Source: Stenotrophomonas maltophilia
GTDB taxonomy: Bacteria; Pseudomonadota; Gammaproteobacteria; Xanthomonadales; Xanthomonadaceae
DNA length: 64,000 bases
Assembly: GCF_004920835.1 (NCBI RefSeq)
Contig: NZ_QFHO01000007.1
Location: 96,077 to 160,076 of the forward strand
Direction of reading: 5' to 3'
Positions 1 to 9,908 of this stretch are shown piece by piece; the first letter of the stretch is position 1; every line of letters starts with the position of its first letter. Made by a program: the position numbers and the translations under genes. The notes under the pieces were generated by a model that ran no database searches, was not told where the DNA came from, and saw only the letters and a program-made list of their open reading frames with translations.

Positions 1-1
1 C

Positions 2-847
2 GGTGATACCTGGGCCGGCATGGCCGCACTGGCCGGCAGCTGGATCGGTGGCGGTGCCAACATGGTCGCCATGCGCGAAGTGTTCGGTACCGATGCCACC
101 ACCTTCGGCCAGTTCGCCGTAGTCGATGTGGCCTGCGCCAGCCTGTGGATGGCAATCCTGCTGTTCATGGCCAACCGCGCGCAGCAGATCGACACCCGCA
201 ACGGTGCCGACACCCGTGCCATCGACGAAATGAAGGCACGCATCAGTGCCTACGAGGCGCAGAACGCACGCATTCCCAGCATGACCGACCTGATGGTGAT
301 TGTGGGTGTGGCTTTGGGTGGCGTCGGCCTTGCGCATGCGATCGCCGCGCCGCTGTCGGGCTGGTTCAAGTCCAACGTCAGCTGGGCCAGCCAGTTCAGC
401 CTGGACAGCCAGTTCGTGTGGGTGATCCTGCTGTCCACCGCGATGGGCCTGACGCTCAGCTTCACCCGCGCGCGCCGCCTGGAAGCCGCCGGTGCATCGC
501 GGCTGGGCACGGTGTTCCTGTACTTCCTGATCGCCTGCATCGGCATGCAGATGAACCTGTTGTCGCTGCTGGATCGGCCGTGGCTGTTCCTGCTTGGTGC
601 AATCTGGATGGCGACCCATGTGCTGGTGCTGTGGGTGGTGGCCAAGCTGCTGCGCGCACCGCTGTTCTTCTTCGCGATTGGTTCGCAGGGCAACATCGGT
701 GCGGCGGCATCTGCCCCGGTGGTCGCAGCGGCCTTCCATCCGACACTGGCGCCGGTAGGCGTGCTGCTGGGTACGGTCGGCTATGCCACAGGCACGGGGC
801 TGGCCTATGTAACCGGCCTGATCCTGAAGTGGATGGCCGGTGCCTGA
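2..847 (+). CDS. DUF819 family integral membrane protein, 5' end missing
   Basis: The window opens inside this gene: the frame is open from base 2 and reads GDTWAG before the first internal Met at position 20, so the true start lies upstream. The 281 visible residues are very hydrophobic, with several membrane segments, and carry the glycine-rich stretches GSWIGGGANMVAM near the visible N-terminus and GSQGNIGAAASAPVVA near the C-terminus. This matches the DUF819 (YjcL-type) family of inner-membrane proteins, which look transporter-like but have no settled substrate. A hydrophilic loop of about 40 residues follows the second visible segment. Family assignment is by recognition; no function is inferred. 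Confidence 0.85.
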   Translation, partial: GDTWAGMAALAGSWIGGGANMVAMREVFGTDATTFGQFAVVDVACASLWMAILLFMANRAQQIDTRNGADTRAIDEMKARISAYEAQNARIPSMTDLMVIVGVALGGVGLAHAIAAPLSGWFKSNVSWASQFSLDSQFVWVILLSTAMGLTLSFTRARRLEAAGASRLGTVFLYFLIACIGMQMNLLSLLDRPWLFLLGAIWMATHVLVLWVVAKLLRAPLFFFAIGSQGNIGAAASAPVVAAAFHPTLAPVGVLLGTVGYATGTGLAYVTGLILKWMAGA

Positions 848-908
848 GTTCTGACCTGACGGACATGTTCCGGGTTCACGGCAAGTGCCGTGAACCCGCG
901 CTCCCCGT

Positions 909-940
909 GTAGAGCCGAGCCCACGCTCGGCTTTCTTTTT
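909..940 (+). terminator. SMAG-type GTAG palindrome followed by a T-rich tract, probable terminator of the DUF819 gene
   Basis: The unit begins GTAG and forms a stem AGCCGAGC/GCTCGGCT with a short loop, directly followed by TTTCTTTTT. It lies about 60 bases after the DUF819 stop. GTAG-headed stem-loops are the S. maltophilia SMAG (REP) repeats; this copy also has the form of an intrinsic terminator. Confidence 0.6.
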
Positions 941-952
941 GCCTGCCACCAG

Positions 953-976
953 GTAGATCCACGCCATGCGTGGATG
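953..976 (+). repeat. SMAG (REP) element
   Basis: GTAGATCCACGCCATGCG followed by TGGATG: GTAG head plus the stem ATCCACGC/GCGTGGAT with loop CAT. The same sequence recurs at 43905 and 43950. Confidence 0.75.
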
Positions 977-1004
977 CATTTCACGGGTATCCATGAACAA
1001 AGAA

Positions 1005-1044
1005 GGGGTCGGATCCGTTTCCCAGAGGAAACGGATCCGACCCC
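1005..1044. repeat. GGGGTC-type long palindrome
   Basis: Perfect 18-bp inverted repeat (1005-1022 and 1027-1044) with a 4-base loop. The outer ends are GGGGTCGGATCC and GGATCCGACCCC. It belongs to a family with constant outer ends and variable inner stem; related copies lie at 43973, 44015, 46617 and 60007. Confidence 0.85.
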
Positions 1045-1064
1045 GGATGTTTCTTGCCGTCACC

Positions 1065-1205
1065 GGAAATCTGTCGACGGTGGGGTGGTGTCGGATGGCG
1101 GGGCGTCCCCGCCATCCGACACCACCCCGCCAAATCCACGGAAAACCAGAGCCGACGCTTCGGCCGTTGCCGTTGTCTCTGCGGGCGCCGGGCTGCAAGC
1201 CCGGC
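1065..1205 (-). repeat. Collapsed copy (R0) of the cloverleaf-like repeat family with flanking tract and hairpin
   Basis: The boundary motif GGAAATCTGTC is followed by a 25-bp inverted repeat (1079-1103 and 1107-1131, one mismatch) whose arms are joined by only CGT, so the core seen in the other copies is absent. On the right come a short GTTGCCGTTGT tract and the GC hairpin GCCGGGC/GCCCGGC (1187-1205), as beside the full copies. The whole 848-1214 intergenic space is repeats; no gene is seen in it. Confidence 0.7.
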
Positions 1206-1214
1206 ACCCAATCC

Positions 1215-1439
1215 TCAACAGCAGCGTCCGCCGTTGCGTCCGCCGTAGCGCGCTTCCTGACGTTCGCGGAAGAACGTCTTGTAGTCCATCGGCTGCTGGT
1301 CCGGATGCTTCTCCAGCATGTGCCGGACGTAGTTGTCGTAATCAGGAATGCCACAGCACAGTCGTGCGGTCTGCACCAGGCGCCGCCAGATGCGGCGGTG
1401 CGCCTGGTACTGGCCGACGGGAACCAGTTGGGTACTCAT
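1215..1439 (-). CDS. YbdD/YjiX family small protein, cstA partner
   Basis: A 74-residue protein ([10 protein letters not shown] start) with the family core [19 protein letters not shown] and the C-terminal [12 protein letters not shown]. The ATG at 1439 overlaps the cstA stop by one base (TGATG), indicating translational coupling; an in-frame GTG three bases upstream is less likely. In enterobacteria yjiX/ybdD genes follow the BtsT/CstA pyruvate transporters in the same operon, but their biochemical role is unclear. Gene order and size agree with that family; a role in transporter function is inference. Confidence 0.85.
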   Translation of the reverse strand: MSTQLVPVGQYQAHRRIWRRLVQTARLCCGIPDYDNYVRHMLEKHPDQQPMDYKTFFRERQEARYGGRNGGRCC

Positions 1440-3520
1440 CACAGGTCCACCATTTCATGCGGCTTCAGTGCCACGTACGGGGTTTCACGGTCAGTCCGCT
1501 GCGGATTGCGGCGTGCCGCCAGGATGGTCTTGATCGAATACACCAGCACCGCACCGACCACCAGCAGGAACAGCGCGGTCAGGCCGGTATTGACGTAGGC
1601 GTTGACCACGATCTGCTTCATCTGCGCCACCGACTTGGCCGGCGCGGTGATGGTGTCGCTGGCCAGGGCAGCCTGGAACTTGTGTGCCTGCGCCAGGAAG
1701 CCCTGTGCCGGGTTGCTGTCGAAGATCTTGATGAAGCCGGCGTAGGTGGTGCAGATCAGCAGCCACACGGCCGGTACGGCAGTGACCCACGCATAGCGGT
1801 CACGCTTCATCTTGAACAGCACCACCGTACCCAGCATCAGCGCGATACCGGCCAGCATCTGGTTGGAGATGCCGAACAGTGGCCACAAGGTCTGGATGCC
1901 GCCGAACGGATCGACCACGCCGGTGTACAGCAGGTAGCCCCACAGCGCCACGCAGCCGGCGGTACCGATGATGTTGGCGGTCCACGACTCGGTTTTCTTC
2001 AGCGCCGGCACGAAGTTGCCCAGCAGGTCCTGCAGCATGAAGCGTCCGGCGCGGGTGCCGGCATCCACGGCGGTCAGGATGAACAGCGCTTCGAACAGGA
2101 TCGCGAAGTGGTACCAGAACGCCATCATCGCGTCGCTGCTGCTCGGTATCGCCTGGTGCAGGATCTGCGCGATGCCGACTGCCAGCGTTGGCGCACCACC
2201 GGCGCGATGCAGGATGGTCGGCTCACCAATGGCCGCCGCGGTCGCGGTCAGCTGCTCGGGCGTGATGGTGAAGCCCCAGGTGTTGGTGATGTAGTGCGCG
2301 GCGGAGGCCGCATCGGCACCGATCACGGCGGCCGGGCTGTTCATGGCGAAGTAGATGCCCGGATCGATGATCGATGCGGCCACCAGTGCCATCACCGCCA
2401 CGAACGATTCCATCAGCATGCCGCCGTAGCCGATGTAGCGCATGTGCGCTTCATTGGCCAGCAGCTTCGGTGTGGTGCCGGAGGAAATCAGCGCATGGAA
2501 GCCGGAGACCGCACCGCAGGCGATGGTGATGAACAGGAACGGGAACATGCCGCCCTTCCACACCGGGCCATCACCGCTGGCGGCGAACTGGGTCAGTGCC
2601 GGCATCTTCAATTCCGGCATCACCACGAGGATGCCGATGGCCAGCGCGATGATGGTGCCGATCTTGAGGAAGGTCGACAGGTAGTCGCGCGGGGCCAGCA
2701 GCAGCCACACCGGCAGCACCGAGGCGACGAAGCCGTAGCCGATCAGCATCCAGGTGATCTGGGTGCCGGTGAAGGTGAAGGCCGGGCCCCAGGTCGGGTC
2801 CGCTGCTACCTTGCCGCCGAACCAGATTGCTGCCAGCAGCAGGATCAGGCCGACCACCGAGATCTCGCCGATCTTGCCGGGGCGGATGTAGCGCATGTAC
2901 ACGCCCATCAGGATGGCGATCGGCATCGTTGCGATTACCGTGAACATGCCCCACGGACTTTCCGCCAGCGCCTTGACCACCACCATCGCCAGCACGGCCA
3001 GAATGATGATCATGATCAGGAACGCACCGAACAACGCGATGGTGCCGGGCACCTGGCCCATCTCCTCGCGGACCAGGTCGCCCAGCGAACGGCCGTTGCG
3101 GCGGCTGGACAGGAACAGGACCATGAAGTCCTGTACCGCGCCGGCCAGCACCACGCCGACCACCAGCCACAACAGGCCGGGCAGGTAACCCATCTGCGCG
3201 GCCAGTACCGGGCCTACCAGCGGACCTGCACCGGCAATGGCGGCGAAGTGATGGCCGAACAGTACGTGTTTGTTGGTCGGGACGTAGTCCAGGCCATCGT
3301 TGTTGATCACCGCCGGAGTGGCCCGGGTCGGATCGAGCTGCATCACCTTGTTGGCGATGAACAGGCTGTAGAAGCGGTAGGCGACGAGGTACAGCGACAC
3401 AGCGGCGACGACGATCCACAGGGCATTGATGTGTTCGCCGCGGCGCAATGCCACGGTGCCCAGACAGAACGCGCCGAGCAGAGCGAGTACCGCCCAGCCC
3501 AGTTTGGAAAACCCTTTCAT
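1439..3520 (-). CDS. cstA: Carbon starvation protein CstA (pyruvate/peptide transporter)
   Basis: A 693-residue polytopic inner-membrane protein, close to the 701 residues of E. coli CstA. It has the conserved blocks [20 protein letters not shown] (N-terminal third) and [20 protein letters not shown], and many membrane segments ending about 20 residues before the C-terminus. The family imports pyruvate and is linked to peptide uptake during carbon limitation. A GAGAG ribosome site lies 8 bases before the ATG. It forms an operon with the overlapping downstream yjiX-like gene. Confidence 0.93.
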   Translation of the reverse strand: MKGFSKLGWAVLALLGAFCLGTVALRRGEHINALWIVVAAVSLYLVAYRFYSLFIANKVMQLDPTRATPAVINNDGLDYVPTNKHVLFGHHFAAIAGAGPLVGPVLAAQMGYLPGLLWLVVGVVLAGAVQDFMVLFLSSRRNGRSLGDLVREEMGQVPGTIALFGAFLIMIIILAVLAMVVVKALAESPWGMFTVIATMPIAILMGVYMRYIRPGKIGEISVVGLILLLAAIWFGGKVAADPTWGPAFTFTGTQITWMLIGYGFVASVLPVWLLLAPRDYLSTFLKIGTIIALAIGILVVMPELKMPALTQFAASGDGPVWKGGMFPFLFITIACGAVSGFHALISSGTTPKLLANEAHMRYIGYGGMLMESFVAVMALVAASIIDPGIYFAMNSPAAVIGADAASAAHYITNTWGFTITPEQLTATAAAIGEPTILHRAGGAPTLAVGIAQILHQAIPSSSDAMMAFWYHFAILFEALFILTAVDAGTRAGRFMLQDLLGNFVPALKKTESWTANIIGTAGCVALWGYLLYTGVVDPFGGIQTLWPLFGISNQMLAGIALMLGTVVLFKMKRDRYAWVTAVPAVWLLICTTYAGFIKIFDSNPAQGFLAQAHKFQAALASDTITAPAKSVAQMKQIVVNAYVNTGLTALFLLVVGAVLVYSIKTILAARRNPQRTDRETPYVALKPHEMVDL

Positions 3521-3735
3521 GAGGTGCTCTCTCCCGGAAAGACTGTCAAAGAGTCCCGCTTGCCCACGGCAGGGTCAATCGGCACAGGACGAATCGGCGT
3601 TAGTACTTTGGTCGTACGCAGGGGGGGCTGACGTGCAGCGAACATCAGGGATGGAACAATTGGTTGCGGTGCCATCCATTGGCGTACGGCCATGTGGCGT
3701 CCATCTTCACTGGCATCCATACAACAGGAGTCGCC

Positions 3736-4587
3736 ATGAGCCTTCCCGAGCCGGTCCGCGTGCTGCGTACCATCCGTGGCATGCCCACCTCCGACGGTGC
3801 CGGTGTGCGCCTCACCCGCGTCATCGGTGGCCCGACGCTGCCCGACCTGGATCCGTTCCTGCTGCTCGATGAATTCGGCACCGATCGCGCCGAGGACTAC
3901 ATCGCCGGCTTCCCGGAACACCCGCACCGCGGTTTCGAGACCGTCACCTACATGCTCGACGGGCGCATGCGGCACCGCGACAACCACGGTAACGAAGGCC
4001 TGCTGACCCCTGGCAGCGTGCAGTGGATGACCGCCGGCCGCGGCCTGGTGCATTCGGAGATGCCTGAGCAGGAAAGCGGGCAGATGCGCGGTTTCCAGCT
4101 GTGGGTGAACCTGCCGGCGAAGGAGAAGATGAGCGACCCGAAGTACCAGGAATTCGCGCCGGAGCGCATTCCGGTGGTGAAGCCGGAAGCCGGCGTGGAA
4201 GTGAAGGTGATCGCCGGCAGCGTGGACGGTACCCACGGCCCGATCGTGCAGCCGGCCACTGATCCGCTCTACCTCGACATCACGCTGGCACCGGATCGGG
4301 CCTGGACCTACGCGCTGCCGGAAGGGCACAACGCGTTTGCCTATGTGTTCGAAGGTGCAATGACCGTGGGTGAGCAGGACGCCGCGCGCGACGTTGCACG
4401 CCAGGAACTGGCGGTGCTGGGCGGTGGCGAACAGCTGCATGTTTCGGCCGGCAGCGAAGGCGCGCGGTTGATCCTGGTGGCCGGCCGTCCGTTGCGCGAG
4501 CCGGTGATGCGGCACGGCCCGTTCGTGATGAACACGCGGCAGGAACTGATGCAGGCCTTCGTCGATTTCCAGGAAGGCAAGTTCTGA
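3736..4587 (+). CDS. Pirin family protein (first of two)
   Basis: A 283-residue bicupin. The start at 3736 (MSLPEPVRV) is chosen because AGGAG lies 5 bases upstream; the longer frame adds 24 residues with no family similarity. The N-terminal cupin has all four expected metal ligands: His62 and His64 (in EHPHRGFETVTYM) and His106 and Glu108 (in AGRGLVHSEMP). Bacterial pirins bind iron and include quercetinase-like enzymes and redox regulators; substrate cannot be told here. It is divergent from cstA. A second pirin, 6170-7033, keeps the same four ligands but is otherwise diverged. Confidence 0.9.
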   Translation: MSLPEPVRVLRTIRGMPTSDGAGVRLTRVIGGPTLPDLDPFLLLDEFGTDRAEDYIAGFPEHPHRGFETVTYMLDGRMRHRDNHGNEGLLTPGSVQWMTAGRGLVHSEMPEQESGQMRGFQLWVNLPAKEKMSDPKYQEFAPERIPVVKPEAGVEVKVIAGSVDGTHGPIVQPATDPLYLDITLAPDRAWTYALPEGHNAFAYVFEGAMTVGEQDAARDVARQELAVLGGGEQLHVSAGSEGARLILVAGRPLREPVMRHGPFVMNTRQELMQAFVDFQEGKF

Positions 4588-4594
4588 GGGGGGA

Positions 4595-4614
4595 CGCCGG
4601 GCCATGCCCGGCGG
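4595..4614. repeat. SMAG-like stem-loop
   Basis: CGCCGGGC/GCCCGGCG stem with a 3-base CAT loop just after the first pirin stop and before the convergent secreted-protein gene. It could act as a bidirectional terminator but has no T tract. Confidence 0.55.
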
Positions 4615-4670
4615 ATGTCCAGCGCGTTGGATGCGGCGGGGATGCTGCCAGGCAGTCATCCCCGTCACGG

Positions 4671-5129
4671 TCAGCGACCGGCGGCCACGGCCGACGGGGT
4701 CAGGCTCATGCCCTGCGCCAGCTGCTGCAGCGAGCCCAGTTCCTGCGGGCTGTCCGGATACAGCGAAATCTGCGCGTAACGCCCTTTGTCGAGCTTGACC
4801 ACACTGATGCGGCGCTCGGCATAGCCCGGAGGCTGCTGGCCACCGAGGTCCGGCTGGTACCAGTAGAGTGACTCACCACCGAAGCTGCCCTTTTCCTGGC
4901 GCAGCGAACGGTTCAGGGGAATGGACGGGTCACGTGCGCTGAGCATCAGGCTCAGCACTTCACGACCATCGCCGGTGCTGGCGCGGCAGACCAGGAAATC
5001 GGTCTGCACCAGCTGCTGCCATTGCAGGCCACTGCTGGCCGGCAGCGAAGGGCATTCGGTGGGAGCCTGTGCGGCGGCGTGGGCCGCAGCGAACAGCAGG
5101 CTCGACAACACTACAGGTGCGAACTTCAT
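4671..5129 (-). CDS. Secreted hypothetical protein
   Basis: A 152-residue protein whose start at 5129 (MKFAPVVLSSLLF) gives a clean Sec signal peptide ending near AHAAA-QA, with a GGGGGA-type ribosome site just upstream. The longer open frame adds a proline/glycine-rich extension that would hide the signal. The mature part, about 130 residues, has two cysteines (in TECPSL and FLVCRAS) that could form a periplasmic disulfide. No domain is recognised. It may be periplasmic or outer-membrane associated; its neighbours (pirins, aquaporin) suggest no role. Confidence 0.7.
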   Translation of the reverse strand: MKFAPVVLSSLLFAAAHAAAQAPTECPSLPASSGLQWQQLVQTDFLVCRASTGDGREVLSLMLSARDPSIPLNRSLRQEKGSFGGESLYWYQPDLGGQQPPGYAERRISVVKLDKGRYAQISLYPDSPQELGSLQQLAQGMSLTPSAVAAGR

Positions 5130-5283
5130 GCATCCCCCAAGGTGATGTGTCGTTTGGCTCCGCCACAGGGGCGGCGGCCTTGGCATCCCATCCCCGGATG
5201 CCGCCCCGTCCGGCATGTGCACGGACGGTCAACTCAACCTTAACGGAACGTGAGCGATCGCACAAATCGCGGTTACACGAGTA

Positions 5284-5314
5284 ACCATTGCGGCCGACGG
5301 TCGGCCGCAATGGT
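5284..5314 (-). terminator. Strong stem-loop after aqpZ
   Basis: Perfect 14-bp inverted repeat ACCATTGCGGCCGA with a 3-base loop, 11 bases past the aqpZ stop. It has no U tract, so it may stabilise the 3' end rather than terminate by itself. Confidence 0.5.
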
Positions 5315-5325
5315 CCGCACAGGAC

Positions 5326-6045
5326 TCAGCGGTCGTTGCCGAGCCACTTGTAGATGATGCCGCCGATCGCGCCGCCCAGCAGTGGGGCGACCCAGAACAG
5401 CCACAGCTGGCTGATCGCGCCGCTGCCGGCGAAGAAGGCCACGGCGGTGGAGCGGGCCGGGTTCACCGAGGTGTTGGTGACCGGGATGCTGATCAGGTGG
5501 ATCAGGGTCAGCGACAGGCCGATCGCCAGCGGCGCGAACCCGGCCGGTGCCTTGCCGTGGGTGGCGCCCATGATCACGATCAGGAACACCGCGGTGAGCA
5601 CCACTTCGCACAGGAAGGCCGCTGCCACGCTGTAACCACCGGGCGACAGTGCGCCGTAGCCGTTGCTGGCGAACGCACCAGCCTGGCTGCCATCGATGGC
5701 GAAGCCGCTGGCGCCCGAGGCGATCTGCAGCAGGATGAAACCGGCCAGCAGGCCGCCAGCGACCTGGGCGATGATGTACGGGATCAGGTCCTTGGTCGGG
5801 AAACGACCGCCGGCCCACAGGCCGACACTGACCGCGGGGTTGAAGTGCGCGCCGGAGATGTGGCCGAACGCATAGGCGCCGGTCACCACGGTCAGGCCGA
5901 AGGCCAGGGCCACGCCAAGGAAACCGATACCCAGCGGATTGCCGTCGCCACCGAACTTGGCGGCCAGCACCGCACTACCGCAGCCACCCAGAACCAGCCA
6001 GAACGTGCCGAGGAATTCGGCGGACAAGCGTTTACCCATGCTCAT
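5326..6045 (-). CDS. aqpZ: Aquaporin Z
   Basis: A 239-residue inner-membrane water channel. Both NPA boxes are present (residues 69-71 in GAHFNPAVS and 195-197 in SVNPARS). The narrow filter positions can be read as Phe49, His183, Thr192 and Arg198, the water-selective AqpZ set rather than the glycerol-facilitator set. The start at 6045 is supported by AAAGGAG eight bases upstream; the longer frame is discarded. The gene is followed by a long stem-loop and preceded by an inverted repeat at 6084-6103. Confidence 0.95.
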   Translation of the reverse strand: MSMGKRLSAEFLGTFWLVLGGCGSAVLAAKFGGDGNPLGIGFLGVALAFGLTVVTGAYAFGHISGAHFNPAVSVGLWAGGRFPTKDLIPYIIAQVAGGLLAGFILLQIASGASGFAIDGSQAGAFASNGYGALSPGGYSVAAAFLCEVVLTAVFLIVIMGATHGKAPAGFAPLAIGLSLTLIHLISIPVTNTSVNPARSTAVAFFAGSGAISQLWLFWVAPLLGGAIGGIIYKWLGNDR

Positions 6046-6083
6046 GTGTTGCACTCCTTTGAAAGATGTCCGAACTGTGTGGT

Positions 6084-6103
6084 CGGTCACATTTCAGTGA
6101 CCG
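6084..6103. promoter_or_regulatory. Inverted repeat CGGTCAC-N6-GTGACCG upstream of aqpZ
   Basis: A perfect 7-bp dyad with a 6-base spacer, 39 bases before the aqpZ start and 66 bases after the second pirin stop. It could be an operator for aqpZ or a 3' stem-loop of the pirin transcript; the sequence does not decide. Confidence 0.35.
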
Positions 6104-6169
6104 GCGAGTGACGATAGCGTCAACGCCGGGTGCAGGGATACACCTACGGGTGTGTGCAACACGCGATGT

Positions 6170-7033
<864 letters not shown>

Positions 7034-7187
7034 GCGGGCGTTCTCGCTGGCAGGGATCAAGGCGGTCAGCATCGCATGCGGTGGTGGCGGTGACATTCCC
7101 CGTCCGGGTAACAGGTTGTTCCAGCCAACGGCGCAGCCCCTCGTGGCTGTGGGTTGGTCGCTGAAGGCGAAAGCAGAAGCCGCGCTT

Positions 7188-7291
7188 GGCCGGGCGGGTG
7201 GGTGGCGCAGGACACGCCGTAAACCCGTCCATGGGGGCTCGATGGCGCCATCCATGGCGCCAACGGTCCTGCGCCACCCACACGCCCGGCC
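7188..7291 (+). repeat. Cloverleaf-like repeat, copy R1
   Basis: 26-bp arms (7188-7213 and 7266-7291; 25 of 26 pairs) enclose a core with CGCCGTAAACCCGTCCATGG and a second hairpin GGCGCCA-TCCA-TGGCGCC. Just outside the right arm is TCTGACGGTTTCCG, the family boundary. The left flank (7126-7187) shares GCCCCTCGTGG with copy R3 instead of the GCAACA-type tract. Confidence 0.8.
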
Positions 7292-7460
7292 TCTGACGGT
7301 TTCCGTGTGCTGTCCAGCCACGGAGAAGAAAAAAGAAAATCAAAATCAAAATCAAACGCCGGTCGCTTCGCTCCTGGTGGCAACCAAGGTAGCCACCCAC
7401 CAGTTCGCAGTAGCCATCAACCAGATTCGCGGTTCACCGACCGTCACCGGGAAACTGTCA

Positions 7461-7669
7461 GGGGTGGGGCGGTGTGAGTTGGCAGGACCGTTGGCGCCAT
7501 GGATGGCGCCATCGAGCCCCCATGGATGGGTTTACGGCGTGTCCTGCCAACTCACACCGCCCCGCCCAACAAACAGAAAAGCCAGAGCCGGCTGTTGCTC
7601 CGGCTCTGGCTTTTGCTTCGGCGGTTGCTGTTGCTGTTGCCTATGCGGGTGCCGGGCCGCAGGCCCGGC
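7461..7669 (-). repeat. Cloverleaf-like repeat, copy R2, with GTTGCT tract and terminal GC hairpin
   Basis: Inverse orientation to R1. Arms of about 24 bp (7464-7488 and 7541-7565) enclose the reverse complement of the same core, including TGGCGCCATGGATGGCGCCA and CCCCCATGGATGGG. To the right are the tract GTTGCTGTTGCTGTTGC (7624-7640) and the hairpin GCCGGGCC/GGCCCGGC (7651-7669). R1 and R2 form an inverted pair with a 170-base AT-richer spacer. No gene is seen in 7034-7677. Confidence 0.8.
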
Positions 7670-7677
7670 CGATCAAC

Positions 7678-9741
7678 TCACACCACCGGTTCGCGCAGTA
7701 CCGGGTTGTCCCAGCCCGGGCGCGGGGCGAAACGGTCGCCGTGGCGCTGCTGCAGTGCCTTCAGCCGCTCGACGATCGCGTCGGCACCCACCGCGCGGAT
7801 GTGCTGGATCGGACCGCCACGGAACGGTGCGAAACCGGTACCGAAGATCACGCCGGCGTCCAGCAGGTCCGCGTCGGCCACCACGCCTTCGTGCAGGCAC
7901 GCCACCGCCTCGTTCAACAATGGCAGGATCAGGCGATCTTCCAGATCGGCAGGCGCCTGATAGTCGCGCGCCACGTCCGGCTTCTTGGCCCGGCCGTTCT
8001 CCCAGGTGTAGATGCCCTGGCCATCCTTCTTGCCGCGCTTGTCCGGTTCCACCGTCTGCAGCGCGGCCGGAATCTGCAGGCCCAGGAACGGCGCCAGTTC
8101 GCGGCCAACGCCAGCGGCCACGTCCAGGCCCACGGTGTCGATCAGTTCGATCGGGCCCATCGGCATGCCGAACTTCACTGCGGCCTTGTCGATCACCGGG
8201 CCCGGGATGCCTTCGGCATAGGCGGTGGCGGCTTCCAGCATGTACGGGAACAGCACGCGGTTGACCAGGAAGCCCGGGCTGCCGGCCACCGGCACCGGGA
8301 ACTTGCCCAGTGCCTTGCAGAACGCGGCCAGGCGACGCTCGGTCTCAGGCGCCATGCCATCGTGATGGATGATTTCCACCAGCGGCATCTGCGCCACCGG
8401 GTTGAAGTAGTGCAGGCCGGCGAACTGCGCCGGGCGCTGGATGTGATCGCGCAATTCCAGCAGCGGAATCGACGAAGTATTGGTGGTCAGCAGCGCGTCC
8501 TGCTTCATCTTCGGTTCCAGCGTCTGGTACAGCGCACGCTTGGCTTCGGGGTTCTCGATGATCGCTTCGATCACCAGGTCGGCCTCGGCCACGCCGTTGC
8601 CTTCCAGATCAGCCCGCAGGCGTGCGGCCACCGCCGGGCGCTTGCTGTCGTCGCGCACTTTCTTGGCGAACAGGGCCTGTGCGCGTTCCATTGCCGGGTC
8701 GATGAAACGCTGCTCACGGTCCTGCAGGGTGACCTCGAATCCCTTGTAGGCGGCCCATGCAGCAATGTCACCGCCCATCACGCCGGCACCGACCACGTGC
8801 ACGTGGCGGATGCCCGAATCACCACCACCCAGGCCCTTCAGCCGCTCGGTAAGGAAGAAAATGCGGATCAAGTTGCGTGCGGTCGGCGTGCTGGCCAGTT
8901 TCACCACGGCGCGGCGTTCGGCATCCAGCCGCGCGTGTATCGGCTTGCCGCCGCTGCGCTGCCAGGTGCTGATCAACGCGTAGGGGGCCGGGTACTGGTC
9001 CTTCTTCGCCTTGCGTGCGACCTGCTTGACCATCTGCGGCGCCAGCAGCGTGCGCGCCAGCCAGGTGTTGGTGGCCCAGGCCGTCGCGCGCTGCTTGAAC
9101 GGGCGGGTGGTGCCGGACAGGGCCAGCGCTACGGCAGTGTCGAGCACCACCGCAGGTGCCACCACCTTGTCGACCAGGCCGATGCCACGCGCGGCCGAGG
9201 CCGACAGGGTGCGGCCGGTCAGCATCATGTCCATCGCCGCCGGTGCCCCCACCAGCTGCGGCAGGCGTGCGCTGCCGCCCCAGCCCGGGAAGATGCCCAG
9301 CTGGGTTTCCGGCAGGCCGATACGGGTCGAACTGTCATTCGAAGCCACGCGGTAGCGGCAGGCCAGCGCCAGCTCGGTGCCGCCGCCCAGGCAATGGCCA
9401 TGGATCGCCGCCACGGTCGGGCAGGGCAGCTCGGCCAGCTTCTGGTAGGTGGACTGCCCGCGGCGGATGGCATCGTTGACGGTGCCGCGGCGGTCGAATT
9501 CCTGGAATTCCTTCAGATCGGCACCGGCGATGAAACCGGCCTTCTTCAGCGACTGGATCACCACGCCCTTGGGCGGGTCCATGGCGATACGCTCAAGCAG
9601 GTCGCCCAGTTCCAGCAGCACGTCCTGCGACATTGCGTTGACGCTGCTGTCCTGACGATCCAGGGAGAGGATCACCACGCCGTCGTCGCGGATCTCGGGG
9701 AGCCAGTGGCTGAAGCGGAGACCATCGAAGCCTGAGAGCAT
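7678..9741 (-). CDS. fadJ: Fused enoyl-CoA hydratase / 3-hydroxyacyl-CoA dehydrogenase (FadB/FadJ-like alpha subunit)
   Basis: A 687-residue multifunctional beta-oxidation protein. Residues 1-200 are an enoyl-CoA hydratase/isomerase with both catalytic glutamates, Glu123 (GGGTELALAC) and Glu145 (GLPETQLGIFPG). Residues 310-490 are the NAD-binding dehydrogenase with GAGVMG at 318-323 and catalytic His444 (GLHYFNPV). The C-terminal helical 3HCDH domain fills the rest. It converts 2-enoyl-CoA to 3-ketoacyl-CoA and normally pairs with a thiolase (FadI/FadA), which is not adjacent. E. coli FadJ is 714 residues, so this is full length. Assignment to FadJ rather than FadB is tentative. Confidence 0.85.
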   Translation of the reverse strand: MLSGFDGLRFSHWLPEIRDDGVVILSLDRQDSSVNAMSQDVLLELGDLLERIAMDPPKGVVIQSLKKAGFIAGADLKEFQEFDRRGTVNDAIRRGQSTYQKLAELPCPTVAAIHGHCLGGGTELALACRYRVASNDSSTRIGLPETQLGIFPGWGGSARLPQLVGAPAAMDMMLTGRTLSASAARGIGLVDKVVAPAVVLDTAVALALSGTTRPFKQRATAWATNTWLARTLLAPQMVKQVARKAKKDQYPAPYALISTWQRSGGKPIHARLDAERRAVVKLASTPTARNLIRIFFLTERLKGLGGGDSGIRHVHVVGAGVMGGDIAAWAAYKGFEVTLQDREQRFIDPAMERAQALFAKKVRDDSKRPAVAARLRADLEGNGVAEADLVIEAIIENPEAKRALYQTLEPKMKQDALLTTNTSSIPLLELRDHIQRPAQFAGLHYFNPVAQMPLVEIIHHDGMAPETERRLAAFCKALGKFPVPVAGSPGFLVNRVLFPYMLEAATAYAEGIPGPVIDKAAVKFGMPMGPIELIDTVGLDVAAGVGRELAPFLGLQIPAALQTVEPDKRGKKDGQGIYTWENGRAKKPDVARDYQAPADLEDRLILPLLNEAVACLHEGVVADADLLDAGVIFGTGFAPFRGGPIQHIRAVGADAIVERLKALQQRHGDRFAPRPGWDNPVLREPVV

Positions 9742-9908
9742 GGACGTTCCATCCGGTTGTGTATGGAGAAGCGGCTATGATCCAGAGGTTGTTTCCCCCG
9801 CGTCAAATCCCAATAGCAGGGGGTGCAGCCCCCGGATCCAGAGCCTGGAACCGGGACGCTAACGGAACGGTGGTTAAAAGCTGGTGCGGCGCCAGGTGAT
9901 CGGCGACT

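Noticed and set aside
890..3631. 913-residue open frame antisense to cstA; similarly long antisense frames opposite fadJ, lepA, rnc-era-recO, rlmD, aidB and metG
   Set aside because: GC-rich third positions remove stop codons on the opposite strand. The translations are His/Gln/Arg-rich without family motifs, and the sense genes are clear.
7034..7321. 96-residue N-terminal extension of the second pirin
   Set aside because: It is translated repeat DNA (element R1); family similarity starts at MTTIIAPRV (7033).
7474..7960. Open frames reading MDGAIEPP- or MDGFTA-type peptides inside the 7.0-7.7 kb gap and at 46.4-46.9 kb
   Set aside because: They recur only because the repeat core is repeated; they have no ribosome sites and no conservation beyond the repeat.
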